From positions 1 through 22,192 of the IMG/VR virus record IMGVR_UViG_3300032665_000212: 22,192 nucleotides of DNA. The stretch is one strand, 5' to 3'. A model generated the notes under the pieces. That model ran no database searches and was not told where the DNA came from. It worked only from the letters and a program-made list of their open reading frames with translations. Position numbers and translations under genes: made by a program. Numbering within the stretch: position 1 is the stretch's first letter; each line of letters opens with the position of its first letter. Of the stretch, positions 13,244-19,366 are shown piece by piece. Source of the DNA: a virus.

Positions 13244-14758
13244 TCAATTATTAAAATATCTCCCTACAGCTTTTATGTCATTTTCCGCACTTCCACGATA
13301 ACTGTTCTCAAGATTTTTCAAGCCGACGGCTAAATACCTAAAGGCATCGGCCGCGTGAGAATGTTCATCGTGCAACGGACGGTTCTGATAACAGCCGAGT
13401 CGATCATCCCATATTTTTTTATAAGCTTCGAGATGTTTAAAACCTTTAGATGTCTTCTCTTCATCAAAGACACATCGAGCCAGCATCGAACGGACGGTTT
13501 GAATACCTTCCAGTTTGTCACACTCCTTGATATCCAGTACCGCGAACTTACCTTCGAGTAGCGGAGTAACGTGGTCAAGATATTGCGTCTTAGCTCCCAT
13601 GTCTCTCTTTCTTGCATCATGAGGGAAGATATGGCGCCCAAAACGGTATCTTTGCTTATTAAGCCAGTCACAGTAATGAGATGCTCCCTCGTCCCAGTTT
13701 TCATAGTAGTTGATAATTGATACACATCCACCTCGTCCTATTTGAAAAACCCATATAGCAGTAAAATCATCAAGGCCGATATCCCAAGCTGTATGAACAG
13801 GGAGCGCCTCGTCATAGGGAACACGAGTAATGCTGCCATTAGCCCGTAACTTAGCAAGCTGAGTCCCAAAATAAAGCCCTTCATTAGCACTTTCAAAAGC
13901 CTCACTTGGCGTCGATGGATATTCCTGCTTCATGCTATCGCCTAGCATGCGCTGCTTCATCTCGTACCAGCGCCGCTGCTCTTCGTCGAGCTTGCGCTGC
14001 CTTTCAATTTCAATCCTATCTAGATATTCTTGCGTCTCTTTGCTAACCACTATTCCTTCTCCAGATTCGCGGTATCCTGGTTCTTCATACCACGGAAAGA
14101 AGAAGAAGCGCATTTGCATTGGTGACAGATCGACGGAAAGTCCCGCCAGCTCTTCTGCTCTTTTGGAGAAGTCGTAGAAGTATCCTTCTCTCCCTTCGGC
14201 TGTAGATTCGATCGCAATAACCTGATCCGTGCTAACCGTATTGAGTGAGCCAGTAACGATTTCTTTTGCGACATCGGGAGACTTGGCGCAAATCTTTCCG
14301 AATTCACTAACAAGTAGCCGTTGATATGTTCCAGAGCGGAAACCGGTAGAGACTCTATAAGATGAGCCATTTTTAAAAGCGAGCTCGCCGCTTCTATCGT
14401 TTGTTGCGCTGTTAAATGTTCGGCTCCATTGAGGCATTCTGTCATAAGCGTATTTCACCTTCTTTTTGAATATATCTTCGGCATCTTCCTTTCTATGAGC
14501 AATAATGCCCGCATGAGTATTACGGTGCCAAAAACAATCATCGAGGAAATTAATTGAAAAGTAAGTCGTAACGCCGAGCTGACGAGCCTTAAGAACAAGC
14601 ATCTGATGCCATTCTTTTTCATAAAGCTCCTTTTGAGCCCAATTGAGATCGAAGAGTATCTCTTCTCCGGCCTTGTTCGTGATGCAGTAAAGATTTGTCA
14701 GGCGCCAGAGCTTGTTGCAAAGCTGCTCTCTTGTTGGAATATATTCACTTGGTCTCAT
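13244..14758 (-). CDS. Terminase large subunit (504 aa)
   Basis: The DNA-packaging motor subunit. The ATPase has a deviant Walker A (KARQLGVTT at residues 57-65), LLVSEFGK at 148-155 as Walker B region with the catalytic Glu, and IAIESTAEG at 181-189 as the coupling motif. The C-terminal nuclease shows 'AWDIGLDDFTAIWVF' near 325-337 (first acidic residue) and a late 'DEHSHAADAFRYLA' with its own conserved Asp. It hydrolyses ATP to translocate DNA into the prohead through the portal and cuts concatemers. ATG 14758 overlaps the stop of the upstream HNH gene by one base (TAATG). Confidence 0.9.
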   Translation of the reverse strand: MRPSEYIPTREQLCNKLWRLTNLYCITNKAGEEILFDLNWAQKELYEKEWHQMLVLKARQLGVTTYFSINFLDDCFWHRNTHAGIIAHRKEDAEDIFKKKVKYAYDRMPQWSRTFNSATNDRSGELAFKNGSSYRVSTGFRSGTYQRLLVSEFGKICAKSPDVAKEIVTGSLNTVSTDQVIAIESTAEGREGYFYDFSKRAEELAGLSVDLSPMQMRFFFFPWYEEPGYRESGEGIVVSKETQEYLDRIEIERQRKLDEEQRRWYEMKQRMLGDSMKQEYPSTPSEAFESANEGLYFGTQLAKLRANGSITRVPYDEALPVHTAWDIGLDDFTAIWVFQIGRGGCVSIINYYENWDEGASHYCDWLNKQRYRFGRHIFPHDARKRDMGAKTQYLDHVTPLLEGKFAVLDIKECDKLEGIQTVRSMLARCVFDEEKTSKGFKHLEAYKKIWDDRLGCYQNRPLHDEHSHAADAFRYLAVGLKNLENSYRGSAENDIKAVGRYFNN

Positions 14759-15330
14759 TAAACTCGCCTGCTGATATTATGCTCATTGTTTTCGAAACTT
14801 TTTATGAGATTGCAGTTGGCGCACAATACCTGTATGTTCTTTTTCGCCTCGTCAAGATTCTTAATATAGTATCTATATATTCTCGCGCCTATTCTTTTCC
14901 GATCAGCCTTTCCGTCTCCGTTAATATGATCCAAAACTAAAGCCCTTTTGTCTTCTTTATAGGCACATCTCTGGCACTGATCCCCCAAAATTCTTATTAA
15001 AGCAAATCTTTTATCCGAATCTCTTTTGAGGCACTTATCCTTACATTCAGGATTATTTCTCCAATATACCTGTTGCCTTGTAAGTCCCTTGATCTGAGGG
15101 TATTTTCTGTTACGGATATTTCTATCAGTTGTTTCTTGAGCGTGAGATAACCCAAAGCATTTCATGCTACAAAACTTTCTTTTACTTCGCCCGATGTATG
15201 TTTTAGAACATCGGGTACAGGTTCTTGGTTCTCCTCTGAATTTTGCGCGACAAGAGCGAGTACAATAAAGTTTTTGAGTAGGCTTGTTTATAAAGTCTTT
15301 TTGGCAGCCAAGGCATTTCTTAGTTTCCAT
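14758..15330 (-). CDS. HNH endonuclease with double zinc ribbon (190 aa)
   Basis: Start chosen at ATG 15330 (METKKCLGCQKDFINKPTQK) with AGAGAGA upstream; the frame is open further but without a site. The N-terminus has two zinc ribbons (C-x2-C ... C-x3-C, then C-x2-C ... C-x3-C). A linker follows, then 'CQRCAYKEDKRALVLDHING' with the HNH Asp-His-x-Asn, and 'IQVLCANCNLIKSF' with the closing Cys-x2-Cys and Asn. It sits directly in front of TerL, with which it overlaps by one base. An extended -10 (15356-15364) gives it its own possible promoter. HNH genes next to TerL can serve in packaging cuts; a homing role is the alternative. Confidence 0.88.
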   Translation of the reverse strand: METKKCLGCQKDFINKPTQKLYCTRSCRAKFRGEPRTCTRCSKTYIGRSKRKFCSMKCFGLSHAQETTDRNIRNRKYPQIKGLTRQQVYWRNNPECKDKCLKRDSDKRFALIRILGDQCQRCAYKEDKRALVLDHINGDGKADRKRIGARIYRYYIKNLDEAKKNIQVLCANCNLIKSFENNEHNISRRV

Positions 15331-15355
15331 AATCTCTCTCTTTGTAAAGAGGAAG

Positions 15356-15364
15356 ATTATATCA
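15356..15364 (-). promoter_or_regulatory. Extended -10 promoter candidate for the HNH-TerL genes
   Basis: On the minus strand the bases TGATATAAT form a full extended -10 (TGnTATAAT). They overlap the TGA stop of the 59-aa gene. Transcription would start near 15349, giving a leader of about 20 bases before the HNH start. No good -35 is present, as is usual for extended -10 promoters. Confidence 0.5.
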
Positions 15365-15541
15365 TTTCTTGTGGAATTTTGATAAAGTTTCTGCCAAAAT
15401 TGCACGCTTCCCAATCTTGCCGCCTTTCTTAGCAGCAGCGGCTAGTTTCTTCGCAGGAATCTTCTTTCCTTGAGGAACTCCGAGCTCTTTATGAAGCGCC
15501 CCTGGATGTTTGATCGCTTTCTGAATCCATTTCTTAGCCAT
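15362..15541 (-). CDS. Small basic phage protein (59 aa)
   Basis: ATG 15541 follows AAGGAA, five bases upstream, and lies one base after the stop of the 116-aa gene. The protein begins MAKKWIQKAIKHPGALHKEL and contains 'GKKIPAKKLAAAAKKGGKIG' before 'KRAILAETLSKFHKK'. This W-I-x-K-A-I...P-G-A-L-H-K-x-L-G-V pattern with 'IPAKKLAAAAKKGG' is one I recognise as a widespread small phage protein of unknown role. It is very basic with a short amphipathic helix and may bind DNA. It falls just below usual size cut-offs. Confidence 0.75.
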   Translation of the reverse strand: MAKKWIQKAIKHPGALHKELGVPQGKKIPAKKLAAAAKKGGKIGKRAILAETLSKFHKK

Positions 15542-15542
15542 G

Positions 15543-15893
15543 TTATTCCTTTAGTTTCCTAAATTCAAAAAACCCATCATATTCAGGGTGGTTTAAAACA
15601 AATATGCGAGCATAAAAAGGAAAGTTATTGTTATTGATCTTGTAATTCTCTCTTTTGCGCTCTATGTAGCATTCCCAACGAACCCTTTCAATGAGAAGGC
15701 GAGCTCCTATCTTAGAATAGCCCTTCATGCGAGCTTGAACTGCGGCATTGCAAAAGAAGTCATAAACCTCTGGATGGCTCTTATGGAAGCGCATAAAGGC
15801 GTTCCACTTCCTGGTATCTCTAGGACAAATGTCCGCTCTGGGGAACTCTTCTTCCTGCATTGGAAAAAGAGTGAGTTGCGTTACGCCTCTCAT
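15543..15893 (-). CDS. Conserved-type phage protein (116 aa), unknown function
   Basis: ATG 15893 overlaps the stop of the small-terminase gene (ATGA). The protein has 'WNAFMRFHKSHPEVYDFFCN', 'KGYSKIGARLLIERVRWECY' and 'YKINNNNFPFYARIFVLNHP', followed by 'EYDGFFEFRKLKE'. The HPE.YD.F...A......G...IGA..l.ERIRW pattern with 'KINNN' is a known uncharacterised phage family from memory. It is mostly helical, cytoplasmic and without a catalytic motif. Its steady place beside terminase genes hints at packaging or DNA metabolism, but that is inference. Confidence 0.75.
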   Translation of the reverse strand: MRGVTQLTLFPMQEEEFPRADICPRDTRKWNAFMRFHKSHPEVYDFFCNAAVQARMKGYSKIGARLLIERVRWECYIERKRENYKINNNNFPFYARIFVLNHPEYDGFFEFRKLKE

Positions 15894-16327
15894 TTCGGTT
15901 TCCTTTTGTTCCTGTCGACTTCGTTGAGGATTTCGAGGGCAAGCGCCGTAACGGTTCCATTTTCCCCTTTAAGGGCGGCAGCTTTCCGAAGCTGAGCGTT
16001 TTTGTCGTCTTCATCTTCTGCATCTCTTACCTCTGGATCATATATTCTTAAATAACGATGTGCGATACTTTGATTAACAGTTCCATCAACATATCTAAGT
16101 CCTAATAAAGTACGTGCTCTTTCATAATACCACTGAAATTCTGGCTTTTCTCGCATATGTTCCCATTGTTTGCGAATAAAGCCTTGTTCTGTGTACCAAT
16201 CACAAAAACGCACCCTAAGTGACTCGCCTTCTTTTTGCTTAGCCTGAGCCCAACGAACCAGATCCTTTCCTAGCTCGATTAATTCGGCCTTTTCTGGGGT
16301 TGCTGTTCGTGGTCTTCCTACTGGCAT
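15890..16327 (-). CDS. Terminase small subunit (TerS), probable (145 aa)
   Basis: Start at ATG 16327 (MPVGRPRTATPEKAELIELG), one base after the stop of the 61-aa gene; a TTG three codons earlier is possible but neither has a clear Shine-Dalgarno site. The N-terminal 'GRPR' is typical of TerS proteins, followed by a predicted HTH/helical region with 'VRFCDWYTEQGFIRKQWEHM' and 'WYYERARTLLGLRYVDGTVN', then a charged C-terminal tail 'VTALALEILNEVDRNKRKPK'. It would recognise the packaging site and load the large terminase. The large subunit follows three genes later on the same strand, which fits. No ATPase motif. Confidence 0.7.
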   Translation of the reverse strand: MPVGRPRTATPEKAELIELGKDLVRWAQAKQKEGESLRVRFCDWYTEQGFIRKQWEHMREKPEFQWYYERARTLLGLRYVDGTVNQSIAHRYLRIYDPEVRDAEDEDDKNAQLRKAAALKGENGTVTALALEILNEVDRNKRKPK

Positions 16328-16328
16328 A

Positions 16329-16514
16329 CTATTCAAGTTGCATATGGATTTTTACTGCTATTGACTCAGGACGTCCCTGAAAGTTTCTCAAGGCATCCTC
16401 TTTGCATTTCACTATGATCGGATCGTCATCGGCTACTGTGTACTTCTCATAAATCAAGAAGTCTTGCTTATAACTTCTAGATTTATCCTTTAGTATCACA
16501 GTAATTTCACTCAC
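16329..16514 (-). CDS. Small phage protein (61 aa), unknown function
   Basis: The GTG start at 16514 follows GGAGG at six bases. It encodes (M)SEITVILKDKSRSYKQDFLI and 'YEKYTVADDDPIIVKCKEDA', then 'LRNFQGRPESIAVKIHMQLE'. It is a small beta/alpha protein with alternating hydrophobic residues. The start region lies at the foot of a hairpin (16516-16541) that can hide the ribosome binding site. It ends with TAG one base before the small-terminase start. Function unknown. Confidence 0.65.
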   Translation of the reverse strand: MSEITVILKDKSRSYKQDFLIYEKYTVADDDPIIVKCKEDALRNFQGRPESIAVKIHMQLE

Positions 16515-16515
16515 A

Positions 16516-16541
16516 TGAGCCTCCGATATCTATGAGGCTCA
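16516..16541 (-). promoter_or_regulatory. Hairpin hiding the ribosome binding site of the 61-aa gene
   Basis: TGAGCCTC (16516-16523) and GAGGCTCA (16534-16541) form a perfect 8-bp stem with a 10-base loop. In the minus-strand mRNA the GGAGG Shine-Dalgarno bases are at the end of the loop and in the stem, two bases from the GTG start, so translation of the 61-aa gene would be limited when the stem is closed. Confidence 0.55.
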
Positions 16542-16566
16542 CAGTTGATAATAAAATACTATCTTG

Positions 16567-16809
16567 TCAAGAGGTAATTTTAGCTAATATCGTTCCTTCA
16601 TCAATAACAAGGAACTTTTCCCCATCATGGTCAATTTCGACTCCATAATGTTTCTCAAGAAAAATAACATCCCCGCTCTTGACCGTTATGACTTCATTGC
16701 CTATTGCGATTACGGTGAAGCGGGTAGGTTTTTGATTTGTAAGGAGCAGCTTTCCTGGGGCGCTCTCTACTGGTTTGACGATGACTCTTTTAGCTACTGG
16801 GGTAAGCAT
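16567..16809 (-). CDS. GroES-like co-chaperonin (80 aa)
   Basis: The protein follows the Cpn10 layout. 'LTPVAKRVIVKPVESAPGKL' corresponds to the N-terminal strand and mobile-loop region, 'FTVIAIGNEVITVKSGDVIF' to the central beta strands with A-I-G-N, and 'YGVEIDHDGEKFLVIDEGTI' then LAKITS to the C-terminal strand with ILA. Phage co-chaperonins (T4 gp31, RB49 CocO) cap host GroEL so that the capsid protein can fold. It is 80 aa against about 95 for GroES, so the mobile loop is shortened; 'LLL' replaces the usual IVL triplet. The start has AAGGAG upstream. It heads the packaging operon; no GroEL is present. Confidence 0.85.
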   Translation of the reverse strand: MLTPVAKRVIVKPVESAPGKLLLTNQKPTRFTVIAIGNEVITVKSGDVIFLEKHYGVEIDHDGEKFLVIDEGTILAKITS

Positions 16810-16856
16810 ATCTAATCTCCTTATTTGTCTTGTTTTTACGAATGTTTTCTTTGCCT

Positions 16857-16890
16857 TTGCAAAATATTGCCCTGTGTATATAATCTCTCA
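16857..16890. promoter_or_regulatory. Divergent promoter region between the GroES and 63-aa genes
   Basis: On the plus strand TTGCAA (16857-16862), 16 bases, then a perfect TATAAT (16879-16884) precede the 63-aa gene. On the minus strand TTGAGA (complement of 16885-16890) with a 17-base gap to AATATT could drive the GroES-packaging operon. The two face away from each other and overlap, so they probably compete. Confidence 0.55.
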
Positions 16891-16910
16891 ATTTTACGAG
16901 GTACTCGCTT

Positions 16911-17102
16911 ATGAGCGCACAATTGGAATTTTTTCCTCCAGATCCCATGGACTGCCTTCGCAAAGAAGTGCGAGAGAGCAGTGATAAAGTACGCAAAAGC
17001 CTTTTCGCCCGTCATGGCGACTTGGCTCGTAAATACTCGGAGCTGCATGATCGTCTGTCCCTCCTTGAGCGAAACATATGCCGCGGAACTATTACCATGT
17101 GA
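16911..17102 (+). CDS. Small helical protein (63 aa), unknown function
   Basis: ATG 16911 follows GAGGT and a consensus -10. The protein reads MSAQLEFFPPDPMDCLRKEV and continues as a charged coiled-coil-type helix 'RKSLFARHGDLARKYSELHD' then 'RLSLLERNICRGTITM'. It is the only plus-strand gene in this region, divergent from the GroES operon and convergent with the resolvase gene, which it overlaps by 11 bases. The 'L-E-F-F-P-P' opening recalls a motif seen at the start of small phage proteins near replication genes. Function unknown. Confidence 0.7.
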   Translation: MSAQLEFFPPDPMDCLRKEVRESSDKVRKSLFARHGDLARKYSELHDRLSLLERNICRGTITM

Positions 17103-17613
17103 TGACGATTCTGATTCCATAGGCATCGCTTTTTTCTTGATCGCAGGCGATAGATATTCTCGTATCGCTATCTGCGTGGCCTGCACGGTAATCTCCTGTG
17201 ATTATTGCGCAAACGGCATCGACTATGTACTTAAAACTCATGGGCAAATTATCAAAAACGTCTAGCGCGTCCGGCGCGAAGCGCGTCAACATGAGTCGAC
17301 ATGGGAGTTTTACATGCTGCCTCAAGGGATTAAGCCCTAAGGCCACGAGACGCTTCTGCTCCTTGTGCCTAGCATACTTCACCCGCCACGGCTCGAAGGA
17401 ATTAGCTTCCGAGATCGTCCTGATCGGCAGCGTCACCCTCAGGGAATTTTGTGAAACCTCTGAAAACATGTCTAATTTGGCGTAGGATCGCTTTTTAACT
17501 CGACCCGCTACCTTCACATTACTCGACCTCTTTTGACGCAATCTAGGTACCTTTCTGATTGAATTTGGGCCATTGTGGTTTCTGGTTTCGAACTCAAAAC
17601 GGAACTTCTTCAT
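17092..17613 (-). CDS. RusA-like Holliday-junction resolvase (173 aa), probable
   Basis: Start chosen at ATG 17613 (MKKFRFEFETRNHNGPNSIR) with AAGG upstream; a longer frame is open but overlaps the 106-aa gene by more than 150 bases. The C-terminal half has the RusA-type pattern: 'RFAPDALDVFDNLPMSFKYI' (the D-x-x-D-N block), 'VDAVCAIITG' (the D.l.g helix) and 'ADSDTRISIACDQEK' (the later acidic pair), ending in 'GIRIVITW'. RusA enzymes cut Holliday junctions as dimers. A Lys/Arg-rich N-terminus is longer than usual. It fits replication and recombination genes on both sides. Exact catalytic residues differ from the canonical family, so activity is inferred. Confidence 0.65.
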   Translation of the reverse strand: MKKFRFEFETRNHNGPNSIRKVPRLRQKRSSNVKVAGRVKKRSYAKLDMFSEVSQNSLRVTLPIRTISEANSFEPWRVKYARHKEQKRLVALGLNPLRQHVKLPCRLMLTRFAPDALDVFDNLPMSFKYIVDAVCAIITGDYRAGHADSDTRISIACDQEKSDAYGIRIVITW

Positions 17614-17914
17614 TTTGGAAACCTTGGCTTGGTAACGACCCTCCCGTTCGTCCTTTTTCCCAGGAGCGAGCCTCGAGAAAAGCCTTGATGTCGTCAGCGA
17701 GGAAATTGCTATCCTGCGAAAAGCTCTTGAGATATTTTTTCTCTCCATGGTGCTTGACAGCGGCAGAAATCACATCCCAGAACATGCCGCCATTTTGCAT
17801 TTTTTTCCTCAGGTAAGTTACGCGATATTTTCCCTCGAGGCATAGAGTAACGCTCTCTGCGACGTACTGGTCCTCGGGATAGCTCTCGTGGTTTACAAAA
17901 TCAAATGCTCTCAT
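17594..17914 (-). CDS. Conserved-type phage protein (106 aa), unknown function
   Basis: ATG 17914 follows AGGAG. The protein begins MRAFDFVNHESYPEDQYVAE and contains 'SVTLCLEGKYRVTYLRKKMQ', 'NGGMFWDVISAAVKHHGEKK' and 'YLKSFSQDSNFLADDIKAFL'. The 'YPEDQY..E.V.LC.d.KyRv.Y.RK...NGGMFW..' layout resembles phage proteins I remember as uncharacterised. The C-terminal 15 residues are disordered and overlap the resolvase start by 20 bases. It lies after the initiator gene, so a replication-linked role is plausible but unproven. Confidence 0.7.
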   Translation of the reverse strand: MRAFDFVNHESYPEDQYVAESVTLCLEGKYRVTYLRKKMQNGGMFWDVISAAVKHHGEKKYLKSFSQDSNFLADDIKAFLEARSWEKGRTGGSLPSQGFQNEEVPF

Positions 17915-17993
17915 AATTTTCTCCTATGTTTTTTGGTGTTAAGAGAAAAAATTTCTTTAAAGCAATAAATATTTTCCATTGCGGTATCATTTT
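17915..17993. other. A/T-rich intergenic gap between initiator and 106-aa genes
   Basis: About 80 bases with no start codon backed by a ribosome binding site other than that of the 106-aa gene. Runs of A and T may ease strand opening or hold a weak promoter (TTGCTT on the minus strand), but no matching -10 at a proper distance is visible. Confidence 0.3.
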
Positions 17994-18914
17994 TCATTTT
18001 TTCCCTGCTATTTTTTCGCCGACAGTTTCTCGGCATTTTTTTTCAAACTCTCCATCGACCAAGGAGATAAAAACTGCTGCTTGATGTGGATTAGAACACT
18101 CGAAAAGAATTCCTTTCTGGTCTTTTTGCCGATCCGTGTACAAACGGCATTGCCACCCGTTCCCTTGAGAAAAGTTATGAAACTGATTGCATAATCTCTC
18201 GGCCAGGGCGATATTTTTCTCTATGGAAACCTTTGCTTTGTCTTCAATTTTCCATCGAGCTATCGCATTCGGCCAGTCCGTGATTTCTGTTTTCCTCTTC
18301 GGACTCTTCATGATGAAAGCCACGGCTTGCTTGACACGCTCCACGTCTCCTCGGATTTTCACACAGGCATCCAGCTGCTCTTTGCTCATGAAAACGCCTG
18401 ATCCAACGTCGATCTTTTCGAAAGAAAAGTCATCAGTCGTCAGTCTGTCCCCGTTTGAAGGGACTGAGGGATGATCTTTTCTTATCATTCTTATCATTCT
18501 TATTCTTTCTTGTTTGTCGTTGATCGGTCGTTGATCGGTCGTTGATCGGTCGTTGATTCGGTCGTTATATGATTCTGGATTTATGTCGTAAATGCTTGAG
18601 CTTATGATCTGTACTAGCGTGGAATTGGTCGTTGATCCGGGCGTTGATTTTTGACGTGTTCGATTTGTTTTTAAAATCAAAATATGTTTACGATCCACAA
18701 GGATCTTTTTCGCCGTTCGGTATTCCTGCTCGCTCAATTTATAGGAACGCCAATGCTGTAAGTGACACTGACCAATGCCCAAGCCGTCTGGTGATCCGGA
18801 AGTACGTCGAGCTGTGTTGGCTATGTAAGTGAGTAGACGAAAGGCATTTGGTTTGTGTTCGATCAGCCAAAAGGCTTCTTCGGAGGGGATAAACTTTAGA
18901 AATCTTTCAGCCAT
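17994..18914 (-). CDS. Replication-initiator-like protein with winged-helix N-terminus (306 aa)
   Basis: Start at ATG 18914 (MAERFLKFIPSEEAFWLIEH) with GGAG four bases upstream. The first 100 residues, 'PNAFRLLTYIANTARRTSGS', 'GLGIGQCHLQHWRSYKLSEQ' and 'EYRTAKKILVDRKHILILKT', have the recurring winged-helix layout of phage replisome organisers. A low-complexity linker (about 115-150) follows, with NDR/TTDQR repeats encoded by the DNA tandem repeats at 18519-18563. The C-terminal part is charged and helical (like DnaT/DnaD tails), ending GEKIAGKK. Such proteins bind an origin within their own gene and load the host helicase. Assignment is by layout and position. Confidence 0.65.
   Translation of the reverse strand: MAERFLKFIPSEEAFWLIEHKPNAFRLLTYIANTARRTSGSPDGLGIGQCHLQHWRSYKLSEQEYRTAKKILVDRKHILILKTNRTRQKSTPGSTTNSTLVQIISSSIYDINPESYNDRINDRSTTDQRPINDKQERIRMIRMIRKDHPSVPSNGDRLTTDDFSFEKIDVGSGVFMSKEQLDACVKIRGDVERVKQAVAFIMKSPKRKTEITDWPNAIARWKIEDKAKVSIEKNIALAERLCNQFHNFSQGNGWQCRLYTDRQKDQKGILFECSNPHQAAVFISLVDGEFEKKCRETVGEKIAGKK
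18484..18508. repeat. A/T-rich direct repeats beside the iteron-like repeats
   Basis: TATCATTCT occurs twice in tandem followed by TATTCTTTC, giving an A/T-rich repeat stretch that encodes the RMIRMIRK run of the initiator. Next to tandem 11-bp repeats it would suit a duplex-unwinding element. Confidence 0.45.
18519..18563. repeat. Tandem 11-bp repeats inside the initiator gene (iteron-like, candidate origin)
   Basis: GTTGATCGGTC is repeated exactly three times in a row (18519-18529, 18530-18540, 18541-18551), followed by a fourth copy with one extra base (18552-18563). Degenerate copies follow at 18631-18652. An 11-bp period matches one helix turn, so bound proteins would line up on one face. 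The repeats encode residues about 118-132 of the initiator. In lambda-type phages the origin lies within the initiator gene as such iterons, so this is a good candidate origin. Confidence 0.65.
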
Positions 18915-18957
18915 AACACTCCACAAAGGTATTGATTCGTTTGTAGGGGAGTGTTAT
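18913..18957 (-). promoter_or_regulatory. Inverted repeat covering the initiator ribosome binding site
   Basis: ATAACACTCC (18913-18922) and GGAGTGTTAT (18948-18957) are perfect 10-bp arms with a 25-base spacer. In the minus-strand mRNA the arm nearest the gene contains the GGAG Shine-Dalgarno site and the first bases of the start codon, so closing the stem would block initiator translation. It could alternatively be a protein operator. Confidence 0.55.
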
Positions 18958-18961
18958 TATG

Positions 18962-19037
18962 GGAGCATCTGGTTGTGCTCCATTAGCGAAACCCCTACGG
19001 TTCGCAAAAACGCCCCGCCTAGTAAACGGGGCGTTTT
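18962..19037. terminator. Bidirectional intrinsic terminator plus two smaller hairpins upstream of the initiator
   Basis: AAAACGCCCCG (19007-19017) and CGGGGCGTTTT (19027-19037) form a perfect 11-bp stem with a nine-base loop and A/T flanks on both sides, so it should stop transcription in either direction. Beside it are GCGAA/TTCGC (18986-18990 and 19001-19005) and GGAGCA/TGCTCC (18962-18967 and 18976-18981) hairpins. Together they separate the two small genes at 19088-19698 from the initiator. A short structured RNA is possible from this stretch. Confidence 0.75.
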
Positions 19038-19087
19038 CGTTTCCAAAAGTATCACACTCAATGACTGCAATGCAATAAATGTCTTTA

Positions 19088-19366
19088 CTAGTCATTGGCT
19101 TGCGGGCCCAAGACGTCTATCTGAAAAAGTCCCTCGTTTTCAACGAAATGAATCAAGTTCAGATACATCAAGGGGGCGAGCAAATTGCGGAATAATGTGG
19201 GGGATATAAGATATTCCTTACGCACATGCTTTTTCTCTGTCTCTATGTGCATATTTTTACCCCGTTTATCCCAGAGCTGCACGTATAACAACGCGCTATT
19301 AGGACAGGTTTTCATGACTCTTGTCAGATACTTTAATGGAGGAAATTCACTGTAATCGGCTTGCAT
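19088..19366 (-). CDS. Small protein (92 aa), unknown, possibly winged-helix
   Basis: Start chosen at ATG 19366 (MQADYSEFPPLKYLTRVMKT) because GGAGAGA lies upstream and it overlaps the previous stop by one base (TGATG). The protein contains 'CPNSALLYVQLWDKRGKNMH', 'KKHVRKEYLISPTLFRNLLA' and 'LMYLNLIHFVENEGLFQIDV'. Helix-turn pattern followed by two short strands recalls a winged-helix domain similar in style to the initiator's N-terminus. It ends just before the strong terminator. A regulatory or replication-related role is inferred only from layout. Confidence 0.65.
   Translation of the reverse strand: MQADYSEFPPLKYLTRVMKTCPNSALLYVQLWDKRGKNMHIETEKKHVRKEYLISPTLFRNLLAPLMYLNLIHFVENEGLFQIDVLGPQAND

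Noticed and set aside
13932-14177. Plus-strand 81-aa Ser-rich frame inside TerL
   Set aside because: Shadow of the terminase gene, with no ribosome binding site or known motif.
17092-17748. Longer resolvase start at 17748
   Set aside because: It would overlap the 106-aa gene by more than 150 bases and has no Shine-Dalgarno site, whereas ATG 17613 has AAGG upstream and begins the conserved region.
18519-18563. Tandem repeats as a CRISPR array
   Set aside because: The copies touch each other with no spacers, are only 11 bp long and lie within a coding frame. Iteron-like repeats fit better.
18829-19209. Plus-strand 126-aa frame and minus-strand 62-aa frame (18907-19095) across the initiator leader
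   Set aside because: Both run straight through the 11-bp terminator and the hairpins, have no convincing ribosome binding site, and their sequence reflects the inverted repeats.
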